Shown: positions 1 through 6,303 of the stretch, in pieces
Layout of the letters: every line of letters starts with the position of its first letter
Position numbering within the stretch: position 1 is the stretch's first letter
Assembly (NCBI GenBank): GCA_012274175.1
Contig: JAAOZZ010000043.1
Span: forward strand, 1 to 13,480
DNA from: Betaproteobacteria bacterium
Lineage (GTDB): Bacteria; Pseudomonadota; Gammaproteobacteria; Burkholderiales; Usitatibacteraceae
Direction of reading: 5' to 3'
DNA: 13,480 nucleotides
Translations under genes and position numbers: made by a program
Notes under the pieces: model-generated
What the model saw: only the letters and a program-made list of their open reading frames with translations
What the model was told of the DNA's origin: nothing
Databases searched by the model: none

Positions 1-96
1 CGGCTGCTCCTCGCCGTGCGCGGCGAGCGCGACCATGGCGAGCACCGGCGCGATGGCCTTCATGCCCACGCGTCGGAACGTGTGCCCGGCATTCAT
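1..96 (-). CDS. Exported protein, N-terminal fragment (runs off window)
   Basis: The first 32 codons are visible and read MNAGHTFRRVGMKAIAPVLA and then MVALAAHGEEQP. A basic n-region (FRRVGMK), a hydrophobic stretch (AIAPVLAMVALAA) and a possible signal peptidase I site near AHG or ALAA-H indicate a secreted or periplasmic protein. Its ATG overlaps the stop of the antiporter gene in an ATGA arrangement, so the two are probably translationally coupled. A second Met at codon 12 could be the true start and would leave a shorter signal peptide. The family cannot be recognised because the mature part lies outside the window. Confidence 0.6.
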   Translation of the reverse strand, partial: MNAGHTFRRVGMKAIAPVLAMVALAAHGEEQP

Positions 97-1334
97 GGCT
101 TCGCACCGGCCGCGAGGGCTTCCTCGCCACGCGCGCTGCGGTCCAGTCGACCGAGGAGCGGGCTCGCCATGAGCGTGGTGATGAGCGCGGTCGCGAAGAG
201 CGCGGTGAAGAGCTCCGGGCCGATCAGCCCCGTGTCGAGACCCACCTTGAGGAAGATCAGCTCGACCACGCCGCGGGCGTTCATCAACGCCCCCACCATG
301 AGCGCGGGCCGCCAGGATTGTCCCGCCCAGCGCGCGCCCGCGACTCCGGCCACGAGCTTGCCTACGATCGCGGCGAGCAGGATCAGCGCGAAGAGCGCCG
401 CGCCGGTGCCGCTGAATGCGTGGCCGGTGGTGTCCAATCCCGCGAGCACGAAGAAGCAGGGCATCAGCACCAGCAGCACCATGGGCTCGATGCGGGTGCG
501 CAGCACGGCGAGCAGCCGGTCGTCGCGCGGCAGGCACAGCCCGAACAGGAACGCGCCGAACGCGGCGTGCACCTGCAGGTAATCCGTGGCGAAGGCGCAC
601 GCGAGCGCGCCCACCACCAGTATCGGGACGTCGCTTGCGTGCAGGCCCTCGTGCGCGCCGCGCCGTGCGAAGTGCCGCGCCAGCAGCGGGCGCACGCCGC
701 CGAACGCGACGGCGCAAAGCGCCACCAGCAGGGCGAGGTTGAGCGCCAGGCGCTCCCAACCGGCTTCGGGCCTTGCCGCCGCGACCACCACGGCGAGCAT
801 CAGCCATGCGCTCACGTCGCCCAGGGCGGCCGCCGACAGGGCGAGGCGTCCCGGCGCGCTGGCGGTGAGGTCGCGCTCCTTCAGGATGCGCGCCATCACC
901 GGCAATGCGGTCACGGACAGCGCCGTGCCCACGAAGAGCGCGAAGGGCCAGAACGAGACGCCCGCCGGGGCGAACGTGGAATGCAGCCAGGGCGCGATCG
1001 CCACGCCCAGGGCGAAAGGCAGCAGTACGCTCAGGACGGCGAGGCGCGCCGCGGCGCGCAAGTGGTGCCCGGCGCCGCGCTCGTCGATGCGCAGCTCGGC
1101 GCCCATCAGGAACATGAAGAGCACCAGTCCCAGGGTTCCCAGGCCGCGGATCTCGCCCAGGTTCGCCGCGGAAAAGAGCCGCCCGTGCCACTCGGGCGCG
1201 ATCCAGCCGAAGACGACGGGCCCGAGCACGAAGCCCGCCGCCATCTCGCCGATCACCGCCGGCTGGCCGAGCGGCCGCAGCAGGGCGACCAGCAGCCACA
1301 CCGTGAGCAGGATGATGGAGAGCTGGACCAGCAT
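93..1334 (-). CDS. Cation/proton antiporter, CPA2 (Kef/CHX-like) membrane domain
   Basis: A 413-residue, almost wholly hydrophobic protein with roughly 11-13 membrane segments and no cytoplasmic TrkA-N domain. It matches the Na+/H+ exchanger fold of the CPA2 family: PAVIGEMAAGFVLGP near residues 25-39, LFMFLMGAELR near 72-82, GTALSVTALPVMARIL near 136-151, and the ion-site helix with ALGDVSAW at 170-177. Only one Asp (D173) is present where NapA-like electrogenic members have two, so Kef-like or electroneutral exchange is more likely. NARGVVELI (352-360) resembles the RGLVEL motif of CHX-type members. The ATG is preceded directly by an in-frame TAG, so no longer start is possible. The gene begins 44 bp after the oxidoreductase gene and may be read through from it. 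Substrate (K+ or Na+) is not decidable here. Confidence 0.88.
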   Translation of the reverse strand: MLVQLSIILLTVWLLVALLRPLGQPAVIGEMAAGFVLGPVVFGWIAPEWHGRLFSAANLGEIRGLGTLGLVLFMFLMGAELRIDERGAGHHLRAAARLAVLSVLLPFALGVAIAPWLHSTFAPAGVSFWPFALFVGTALSVTALPVMARILKERDLTASAPGRLALSAAALGDVSAWLMLAVVVAAARPEAGWERLALNLALLVALCAVAFGGVRPLLARHFARRGAHEGLHASDVPILVVGALACAFATDYLQVHAAFGAFLFGLCLPRDDRLLAVLRTRIEPMVLLVLMPCFFVLAGLDTTGHAFSGTGAALFALILLAAIVGKLVAGVAGARWAGQSWRPALMVGALMNARGVVELIFLKVGLDTGLIGPELFTALFATALITTLMASPLLGRLDRSARGEEALAAGAKP

Positions 1335-1378
1335 CTAGACGGGCCCCGTGTCGTGGAGGCCAGGGGAAGGGGCGGGTT

Positions 1379-2716
1379 TCACGCGGGCTCACCCGTCACG
1401 CGGATGTCCTGCCGGCGCTTGCGCCACGCGCGGTAGGCCGAGGGCCATTGGGCGATGAAGTTCACGTAGTAGATCGCGCGGAAAAGATAGAGGCGCGGGC
1501 GCACGGGCCCGGAGCGGAAGACGTCGCCGGCGAGCAGCGAAACCATCGCGGATTGCACGCCGAGGAAATTGCGCGGCGCCATGAAGAGCTTGCGGACCAC
1601 CGGGTGGGTCATGCGGTAGATGATCCACGAGAAGGTGCCCACGCCGCGCCGGATCGTGCGCTCGAACTGGCGGTAGAGCTGCGGGGCCCGCGCGGGATCC
1701 GCCAGCACCGCGTGGACGACATCCGCCCCGAGCGTGGCGCTGTTCATGGCGAGGTAGACGCCGCTCGAGAAGACCGGGTCGATGAACGCCCAGGCATCCC
1801 CCACCATGAGGTATCCGGGACCGGTCATGCGCTCCGCCGTGTAGGAGTAGTTCCCGGTCGCCGTCACCGGGGCGGTGAGCTCGGCGCCCTTCAGGCGATC
1901 CGCAATCTCGGGGGCCATCGCGATGGTCTGCATGAGGAACGTGGTCGGATCGGTCTTGCGCGATTTGAGGTAGGCCGGCCAGCACACCGCGCCCACGCTG
2001 GTCGTGCCGTCCTTCAACGGGATGAACCAGAACCAGCCGTGCTCGAACCAGACGATGGTGATGTTGCCCTCCGCGCTGCCGGGGTTGCGCCGCGCGTTCT
2101 TGAAGTGGCCGAAGATCGCCGCGCTCGCATGCTTGCGGTTCCTGCGCTTGATGGCGAAGCGGTCGGCGAGGAAGGTATCGCGCCCGGAAGCATCCACAAG
2201 GAAGCGCGTGCGCCATTCCTGCCGGCTGCCGTCCTCGAGCTGCACGTGCACCACCGTGTCCACCCTCTTCGCGAGATCGCCGAAGTCCACCGAGGTCACC
2301 CGCGCGCCTTCGTACACGCGCGCGCCCTTGGCGGCGCAGTTGGACAGCAGCATGTGGTCGAACTCGGAACGCCGCACCTGGAAGGCGTGGGGCCAGCGCT
2401 TGTCGAATGCGCTCTCGAACCGGAACTCGACGGTCTTGCCCGCGGCGCGCGACTCGAACTCGGCGGCGTCCTTGCGGATGCCGATCCGCACCAGGTCGTC
2501 CCAGACGCCGAGGCGCTCGAGGATCGGCATGTTGAGCGGCAGCAGCGATTCGCCGATGTGGAAGCGTGGATGGCGTTCCTTGTCGACGACGGCGACGTCG
2601 TGGCCGCGCTCGGAAAGGAGCGCGCCCATCGTCGAGCCCGCGGGACCGCAGCCGATCACGAACACCTCGCAGCGGTGCTGCTCGGCCGTGCTTTCGCGAA
2701 TGTCGAGTCTAGGCAT
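1379..2716 (-). CDS. FAD-dependent oxidoreductase, flavin-halogenase-like, aryl polyene-type
   Basis: A 445-residue flavoprotein. The Rossmann FAD motif is GCGPAG at 22-27, followed by RFHIGESLLP (51-60), the second FAD motif around VGDAWAFIDP (305-314), and FSSGV (316-320). WFWFIP at 228-233 fits the WxWxIP signature of flavin-dependent halogenases, and K82 in IRKDAAEF lies where the catalytic lysine of such halogenases is expected. Related oxidoreductases sit in aryl polyene and xanthomonadin clusters, and xanthomonadins are brominated. Halogenation is therefore possible but unproven, and desaturation or hydroxylation are alternatives. The C-terminal ~75 residues are basic and aromatic and may bind membrane. 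I chose the ATG at 2716 rather than the upstream 2821 because it overlaps the preceding stop by 8 nt, as in the rest of the operon, and directly precedes the FAD domain. Confidence 0.85.
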   Translation of the reverse strand: MPRLDIRESTAEQHRCEVFVIGCGPAGSTMGALLSERGHDVAVVDKERHPRFHIGESLLPLNMPILERLGVWDDLVRIGIRKDAAEFESRAAGKTVEFRFESAFDKRWPHAFQVRRSEFDHMLLSNCAAKGARVYEGARVTSVDFGDLAKRVDTVVHVQLEDGSRQEWRTRFLVDASGRDTFLADRFAIKRRNRKHASAAIFGHFKNARRNPGSAEGNITIVWFEHGWFWFIPLKDGTTSVGAVCWPAYLKSRKTDPTTFLMQTIAMAPEIADRLKGAELTAPVTATGNYSYTAERMTGPGYLMVGDAWAFIDPVFSSGVYLAMNSATLGADVVHAVLADPARAPQLYRQFERTIRRGVGTFSWIIYRMTHPVVRKLFMAPRNFLGVQSAMVSLLAGDVFRSGPVRPRLYLFRAIYYVNFIAQWPSAYRAWRKRRQDIRVTGEPA

Positions 2717-3149
2717 GGGAGCTCGCGTGGTCCGTGAAAGCGATAGTGAGACGCCCCTGCAGCAGTTGGCGACCGTCGCCATGGGCCTCGAACGCGTAGA
2801 TGCCGCCGGAGGGATCGCCATGCATCAGGGTGGCTTCGATGAGCAGTTCCGAGGCGATGCGGTCGAGCCACTCGCATCCGGGCCGCACGTCGCGGAGCCT
2901 GCCCAGCACGCCGAGGCGGGGCTTGGCGGCCGGTTGCAGCAGCGACACATGCACGGCCGCGGCCTGGGCCGCATATTCGATGGCCGCCCAGACCGGCAGC
3001 CCGCCGCCCTCGCGCAGGGGGTGATCGGCGGCGTGGTGGCTTTCGGCCCCGCAGCGTATGTGCCCCGCATCCCAGTCGAGCACGCGGTCCAGCAGGCACA
3101 TGCGCCCTGCGTGGGGAATGCGCGCGGCGATTTCGGCGCGGCCTAGCAT
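2709..3149 (-). CDS. Hotdog-fold 3-hydroxyacyl-ACP dehydratase, ApeP-like
   Basis: A 146-residue protein with the pattern of ApeP-type dehydratases: IPHAGRMCLLDRV at 11-23, the SHHAADHPLR segment at 37-46, and the central helix AIEYAAQAAAVH at 56-67 with E58 as likely active-site acid. The rest forms the beta-sheet half (GEWLDR-like GCEWLDRI at 91-98; GGIYAFEAHGDGRQLLQGRLTI near the end). In aryl polyene assembly this class dehydrates the 3-hydroxyacyl-ACP intermediate in each elongation round. Its ATG overlaps the stop of the chain-length-factor gene by 7 nt (ATGCTAG), and its own stop overlaps the next gene by 8 nt. It would work alongside the hotdog domain fused to the ligase in the divergent operon. 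Confidence 0.85.
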   Translation of the reverse strand: MLGRAEIAARIPHAGRMCLLDRVLDWDAGHIRCGAESHHAADHPLREGGGLPVWAAIEYAAQAAAVHVSLLQPAAKPRLGVLGRLRDVRPGCEWLDRIASELLIEATLMHGDPSGGIYAFEAHGDGRQLLQGRLTIAFTDHASSHA

Positions 3150-3922
3150 CGATTCACCTGGACGTTGAGCTCCGGGGAGAGGGGCAGGAGCGCGCTTGCG
3201 GCCGCACTTCCACAGAGCGTGGCGAGCGCCGGAAAGCCCCTTGCGGAAGCGTTGGCATGCCAGGCGCGAGGCATCCAGCCGGGCCACGGAACATCGCCGT
3301 CGGCCGGTGCGAGCGCGATTTCCCATGTGGCGAGCGTCGCGGGGCCGGGTGCGGGCGCGATCACCATGGCGATCACGCTCGGCTCGACGATCGGCATCAC
3401 GTCGCAAAGGGGCGGGGGCAGCGGGCTGTCGTAGCAGGCGAAGAGCACCGGCACTTCGTCGGCGAGAGCCTGCACCGCGGCCGCCAGCAGCCCCGCGGCG
3501 AAGCTCCAGGGGCCGCGGCAGACGCTCGTCGCGCCGCGCTTCGCGTTCATCGCGATGCTGTAGTACCCGCTGGGCGCGTTGTGCACGGAATTCTGGAATT
3601 GGGTGGGCGAGACTTCGCGGCTGCCGGCGAGGACCTCGCATAACTGGTGCGTGATGGCGCCTTCCGCTTCGGTCGAGGAGAACACCGCCGCCATGTCCTG
3701 GGGGGCGATCGCGGTGCCCGACAACGCCTGTTCCACCCCGGCGATGGCGAGGCGCACCGTGGGCGAGCTGCGCCGCCGTTCGGACGACGGCAGGCAGTGT
3801 GGCGCGCACGGAGCGAGCGGCGCGGGGGCGAACGCACAGCGACCGGCGAGCACCGCCGCTGCGCCGTCCCAATCGGGCAGTCCGGGCGCGAGCACGCCTA
3901 CCGACTCGATGGCGATGCGCAT
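3143..3922 (-). CDS. Ketosynthase-like chain length factor, ApeC-like (N-terminal KS half only)
   Basis: A 259-residue protein of the short beta-ketoacyl synthase-like family (Ketoacyl-synt_2 type), which pairs with a full ketosynthase as a chain length factor in aryl polyene systems. Visible blocks are the N-terminal start MRIAIESVGVLAPGLPDW, VFSSTEAEGAITHQLCEVLA (80-99), FQNSVHNAPSGYYSIAMNAK (109-128) and GPWSFAAGLLAAAVQALA (137-154). The C-terminal thiolase half with the two catalytic histidines is absent, as is usual for this family. A cysteine (C135, context SVCRGPWS) lies close to the nucleophile-elbow position but does not match the ACSSS context, so condensing activity is not expected. 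Its ATG overlaps the ketosynthase stop (TGATG), supporting 1:1 production of the two partners. Confidence 0.87.
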   Translation of the reverse strand: MRIAIESVGVLAPGLPDWDGAAAVLAGRCAFAPAPLAPCAPHCLPSSERRRSSPTVRLAIAGVEQALSGTAIAPQDMAAVFSSTEAEGAITHQLCEVLAGSREVSPTQFQNSVHNAPSGYYSIAMNAKRGATSVCRGPWSFAAGLLAAAVQALADEVPVLFACYDSPLPPPLCDVMPIVEPSVIAMVIAPAPGPATLATWEIALAPADGDVPWPGWMPRAWHANASARGFPALATLCGSAAASALLPLSPELNVQVNRC

Positions 3923-5100
3923 CACGCGGCCTTCCCGAACACCAGTGCGCAATTGCTGCCGCCGAAGCCGAAGTTGTTGCTCATCACGCGGCCCAGCTTG
4001 CGCGCCTCGCCGTGCAGCGCGATCGCGCATCGCGTCTCGGGATCGACCGCGGTCGTATTGGTGTTGCCGGGCAGGAACGCCTGCTCGAGGCTGAGCAGCG
4101 CGATGGCCGCTTCCGTGATGCCCGCCGCCCCCAGCGCATGCCCGGTGATGCCCTTGGTCGACGAGCAGGGCGTGCCAGTGCCGAAGACGTCGTGCACCGC
4201 GCGGCCTTCGCTGCGGTCGTTCGCGGGAGTGGCCGTGCCGTGGAGATTCACGTAGTCGATGTCCGCGGGCGACAGGCGGGCGCGCGCGAGCGCATCGAGC
4301 ATCGCGCGGCGGGCGCCGTCGCCCTCGGGATGGGGCGCGGACATGTGGTGCGCATCGCTCGTCTCCCCGTACCCCACGAGCTGCAGCTCGCCGGGACCGC
4401 GCTCGAGCAGCGCGAACCCGGCTGCTTCCCCGATGCTCAGGCCGCGGCGCGCGGCGTCGAATGGGCGGCAGATGTCGGTGGAGACCAGCTGCAGGCTGTT
4501 GAAGCCGTAGAGCGTCGTGTGGCAAAGGCTGTCCACGCCGCCCACCACGGCGGCATCGACGAGACCCAGGCGGATGAATCGCTCGGCAAGGCAGAACACC
4601 TTCGCGCTGGACGAGCAGGCCGTGGAGATGGTCATCGCGGGTCCGGTGATTCCGAGCACGCGGCGCACGAATTCCGTGGTGGCATTGAGGTTGTGGACCG
4701 TGTCGTAGCGAAACGCGTCGGGCAGGCGGCCGGTGGCCGGGTCGCGGCCCTGGTAGGCGAGCTCCGTGGACAGGATTCCCGAGGTGCTGGTGCCCAGGAA
4801 GACCGCGATGCGCGCCGCGCCGTGACGCTCGCGCGCGGACGCAACCGCGTCGAGAAAGCCGTCCTGCTCGAGCGCGAGGAGGGCGAGCCGGTTGTTGCGG
4901 CATTCGAACGCGCCGAGGGAGGCGGGCAGGGACACGGATTCCGCGGCCGCGACGCGGCCGATCCAGCAATCGAGCGGCGCCCAGTCGAGGTCGTTGCGGG
5001 CGAGCCCGCTTCGCTCCTCGCGCAGGGAGCGCGCGGTGTGGACACTGCCGAGCCCGGCGGCGCTGGTGATGGTGAATGAACGGACTGCAAGCGGCTCCAT
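3922..5100 (-). CDS. Beta-ketoacyl-ACP synthase (FabF-like), ApeO-type condensing enzyme
   Basis: A 392-residue complete ketosynthase. The catalytic triad is visible: C162 in STACSSSAK (159-167), H288 in NLHGTATPAND (286-295), and H321 in STKGITGHALGAAG (314-327). The glycine-rich C-terminal motif is NNFGFGGSNC at 375-384. FLGTSTSGILSTE (101-113) and the FDAARRGLSIGEAAGFALLE block (214-233) also fit. It performs the decarboxylative condensation of malonyl-ACP with the growing chain, presumably with the short partner encoded next to it. It is the first gene of the leftward operon. The Shine-Dalgarno is weak: a GAGAGA lies about 13 nt upstream of the ATG, rather far. An out-of-frame ATG at 5112 sits closer to it and is taken as chance. 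Confidence 0.92.
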   Translation of the reverse strand: MEPLAVRSFTITSAAGLGSVHTARSLREERSGLARNDLDWAPLDCWIGRVAAAESVSLPASLGAFECRNNRLALLALEQDGFLDAVASARERHGAARIAVFLGTSTSGILSTELAYQGRDPATGRLPDAFRYDTVHNLNATTEFVRRVLGITGPAMTISTACSSSAKVFCLAERFIRLGLVDAAVVGGVDSLCHTTLYGFNSLQLVSTDICRPFDAARRGLSIGEAAGFALLERGPGELQLVGYGETSDAHHMSAPHPEGDGARRAMLDALARARLSPADIDYVNLHGTATPANDRSEGRAVHDVFGTGTPCSSTKGITGHALGAAGITEAAIALLSLEQAFLPGNTNTTAVDPETRCAIALHGEARKLGRVMSNNFGFGGSNCALVFGKAA

Positions 5101-5235
5101 CGGATCGGGTCATTCTCTCGCAGTTGCCGCGAAGGCGCGGCGACTGCCGTGGCCTCGCGGGCGGATCGCCATTGGAATGCAAGCGCCTTGCCGCCGTCCG
5201 TACTCTACCGCACCGAATCGGTCCGGCTGCGAGCC

Positions 5236-5241
5236 TATAAT
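5236..5241 (+). promoter_or_regulatory. Putative -10 box of the rightward operon
   Basis: TATAAT matches the sigma-70 -10 consensus exactly, standing out in 70% GC surroundings. No good -35 hexamer lies 16-19 bp upstream (the region reads around CCGAAT), and there is no extended TGn, so an activator may be needed. Transcription would start near 5248, giving a leader of about 115 nt before the ACP gene. On the opposite strand the same island reads TATTAT (5242-5237), which could serve the leftward operon, also without a clear -35. Confidence 0.45.
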
Positions 5242-5266
5242 AGCCGTTCCGGCAGATATCGCCGCG

Positions 5267-5302
5267 ATCCGATGGCGCGACCCTGTCGCGACCATATCGG
5301 AT
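5267..5302 (+). promoter_or_regulatory. Imperfect inverted repeat / 5' leader hairpin
   Basis: ATCCGAT (5267-5273) pairs with ATCGGAT (5296-5302), GG (5274-5275) with CC (5292-5293), and CGCGAC (5276-5281) with GTCGCG (5285-5290), around a CCT triloop. That makes 15 base pairs interrupted only by a 2-nt bulge (AT, 5294-5295) and a 1-nt bulge (A, 5291) on the 3' side. It lies about 20 nt after the predicted transcription start and ends about 30 nt before the leader ORF. No T-run follows, so it is not a simple intrinsic terminator. It may act as an RNA structure in the leader or as a DNA operator with ATCCGAT half-sites. Confidence 0.6.
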
Positions 5303-5333
5303 ACTCTCAATCGATCCTTACGGAGAATGTGCG

Positions 5334-5363
5334 ATGCATGCGGTTGGAGCAGGGATTCCCTGA
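5334..5363 (+). CDS. Nine-residue leader peptide ORF, coupled to the ACP gene
   Basis: The ORF encodes MHAVGAGIP and ends with TGA at 5361-5363. GGAG at 5322-5325 lies 8 nt before its ATG, a better ribosome site than that of the ACP gene itself. Its stop shares an A with the ACP ATG (TGATG), the arrangement used for translational coupling elsewhere in this locus. It could be a regulatory uORF, or a chance ORF that happens to sit here. An alternative is that GGAG serves an ACP start at 5327 (12 residues longer), but the spacing there is only about 1 nt. The peptide has no codon run that would indicate classical amino-acid attenuation. Confidence 0.35.
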   Translation: MHAVGAGIP

Positions 5364-5644
5364 TGGGTGCGCCCATACACGTCATGCAAGCCGGAGAAGC
5401 GGAGCTCGCGAGCCTGATCGTCGAGTCGCTTCACCTCGAGGACGTCAAGCCCGAGGACATCGCGCCCGAAGCGCCGCTCTTCGGCACCGGGCTCGGCCTC
5501 GATTCCCTCGACATGCTGGAGCTGTCCATGGCCATCGAGCAGAAGTACGGGGTGAAGCTGCGCTCGGACGATCCGGACAACGAGAAGATCTTCGCCACGT
5601 TGCGCACCCTCGCCCGGTACCTCCAGCAGTCGCGCGCAAGCTAG
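5363..5644 (+). CDS. Acyl carrier protein of the aryl polyene-type system
   Basis: A 93-residue acidic four-helix carrier protein. The phosphopantetheine site is S48 in GLGLDSLDMLEL (43-54), followed by AIEQKYGVKL (57-66) and the terminal helix IFATLRTLARYLQQ. It carries the starter and the growing polyene as a thioester. Aryl polyene clusters usually encode two such proteins, but only one is present here. The start at 5363 has AGGG (5351-5354) upstream and overlaps the leader ORF stop. Met8 (5384) is a possible but poorly supported later start, as is Met at 5327. First gene of the rightward operon, with an 11-bp gap to the next. Confidence 0.92.
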   Translation: MGAPIHVMQAGEAELASLIVESLHLEDVKPEDIAPEAPLFGTGLGLDSLDMLELSMAIEQKYGVKLRSDDPDNEKIFATLRTLARYLQQSRAS

Positions 5645-5655
5645 GGCCGCCGGGC

Positions 5656-6303
5656 ATGCCCGCAATCCGCATCCCGGTCTTCGGGCTGCTATGGACGGGC
5701 CTCGCGGTGGCTTACGTCGTCGCCTCTGCGCTCGGCCTGCGCCCGGCCGCGCTCGCGGTGCTGGGCCTCGCCGCCGGCGTGCTGGTCGCGGCAACGGGAA
5801 GGCGGCTCGCGGGGCTCGTCGTCGGGATCGCGCTCGCGGCCGCGGCCTGGCGTTTCGCCGATGCCATCGCGTTCCTCGTCTTCGTTCCGCCGCTCTGCGC
5901 CTTCGCGTTCATGGCGCTCCTGTTCGCCAGCACGCTGCGCGCCGGCTCGGAGCCGCTCATCAGCCGCATCGCCCGCAAGGAGCATCCCGATGAGACTCCG
6001 GAGGTCGCGCGCTACACGCGCGGGCTCACGGGACTCTGGTCGGCAAGCTTCGCGGCGCTCTTCGTGGCCGCCGTCGCGCTCGCGACATTCCTTCCGGTCG
6101 CATCCTGGTCCCGCTGGATCTCGGGGCTGGGCTTCTTCGTGCCCGTGACGCTCTTCCTTGGCGAGCACGCATACCGCCGCCATCGCTTCCCCGATCGCGA
6201 GCGGGGCTCCCTCGCCGTGCTCATCCCGAATGTGATCGCCGTATTTCGCGACATCGTGTCGGAAACCGGCCGGCGCTTGCTTCCGGAAGCCGAGTCGCGG
6301 TGA
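5656..6303 (+). CDS. COG4648-type integral membrane protein of aryl polyene clusters
   Basis: A 215-residue protein with about six or seven hydrophobic segments: residues 7-27, 30-46, 52-69, 72-93, 130-149 and 157-170. A central hydrophilic loop carries TLRAGSEPLISRIARKEHPD (93-112), a conserved-looking block of this membrane family that recurs beside ligase and acyltransferase genes in aryl polyene operons. The biochemical role is not established. A position next to the ligase suggests a membrane anchor for the assembly machinery or substrate handling, which is inference. AGGG (5643-5646) lies 9 nt before the ATG. Its stop overlaps the ligase GTG start in GTGA. Confidence 0.75.
   Translation: MPAIRIPVFGLLWTGLAVAYVVASALGLRPAALAVLGLAAGVLVAATGRRLAGLVVGIALAAAAWRFADAIAFLVFVPPLCAFAFMALLFASTLRAGSEPLISRIARKEHPDETPEVARYTRGLTGLWSASFAALFVAAVALATFLPVASWSRWISGLGFFVPVTLFLGEHAYRRHRFPDRERGSLAVLIPNVIAVFRDIVSETGRRLLPEAESR

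Larger units (their letters stand above)
5101..5362. promoter_or_regulatory. Divergent control region between the two biosynthetic operons
   Basis: This 262-bp intergenic region separates the ketosynthase start (5100, minus) from the ACP start (5363, plus). It contains the only clear AT-rich promoter-like island seen in the window (around 5236-5242), an extended inverted repeat (5267-5302), a Shine-Dalgarno-like GGAG (5322-5325), a nine-codon leader ORF and a short AGGGA-T-TCCCT palindrome (5351-5361). The half next to the ketosynthase gene (5101-5200) shows no feature I can name. Both operons are presumably controlled from here. Confidence 0.7.

Noticed and set aside
1339..1349. ACGGG-C-CCCGT inverted repeat before the antiporter gene as a terminator
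   Set aside because: Only five pairs with a one-base loop and no T-run, in very GC-rich sequence.
1448..2737. A 429-codon open frame on plus opposite the oxidoreductase
   Set aside because: His/Arg/Ala-rich shadow without motifs. The minus strand carries a motif-complete flavoprotein.
2717..2821. A 35-residue N-terminal extension of the flavin oxidoreductase from the ATG at 2821
   Set aside because: It would overlap the dehydratase gene by over 100 nt and has no FAD-domain content. The 2716 start fits the short overlaps of the operon.
3143..5182. A 679-codon minus-strand frame apparently joining a long N-terminal extension to the chain-length factor
   Set aside because: The first ~420 codons lie out of frame over the ketosynthase gene and are Arg-rich nonsense. 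The real gene starts at 3922, at the TGATG junction.
5351..5361. AGGGA-T-TCCCT palindrome as an operator
   Set aside because: Short, single, and it overlaps the ribosome-binding region of the ACP gene. No second copy was seen.
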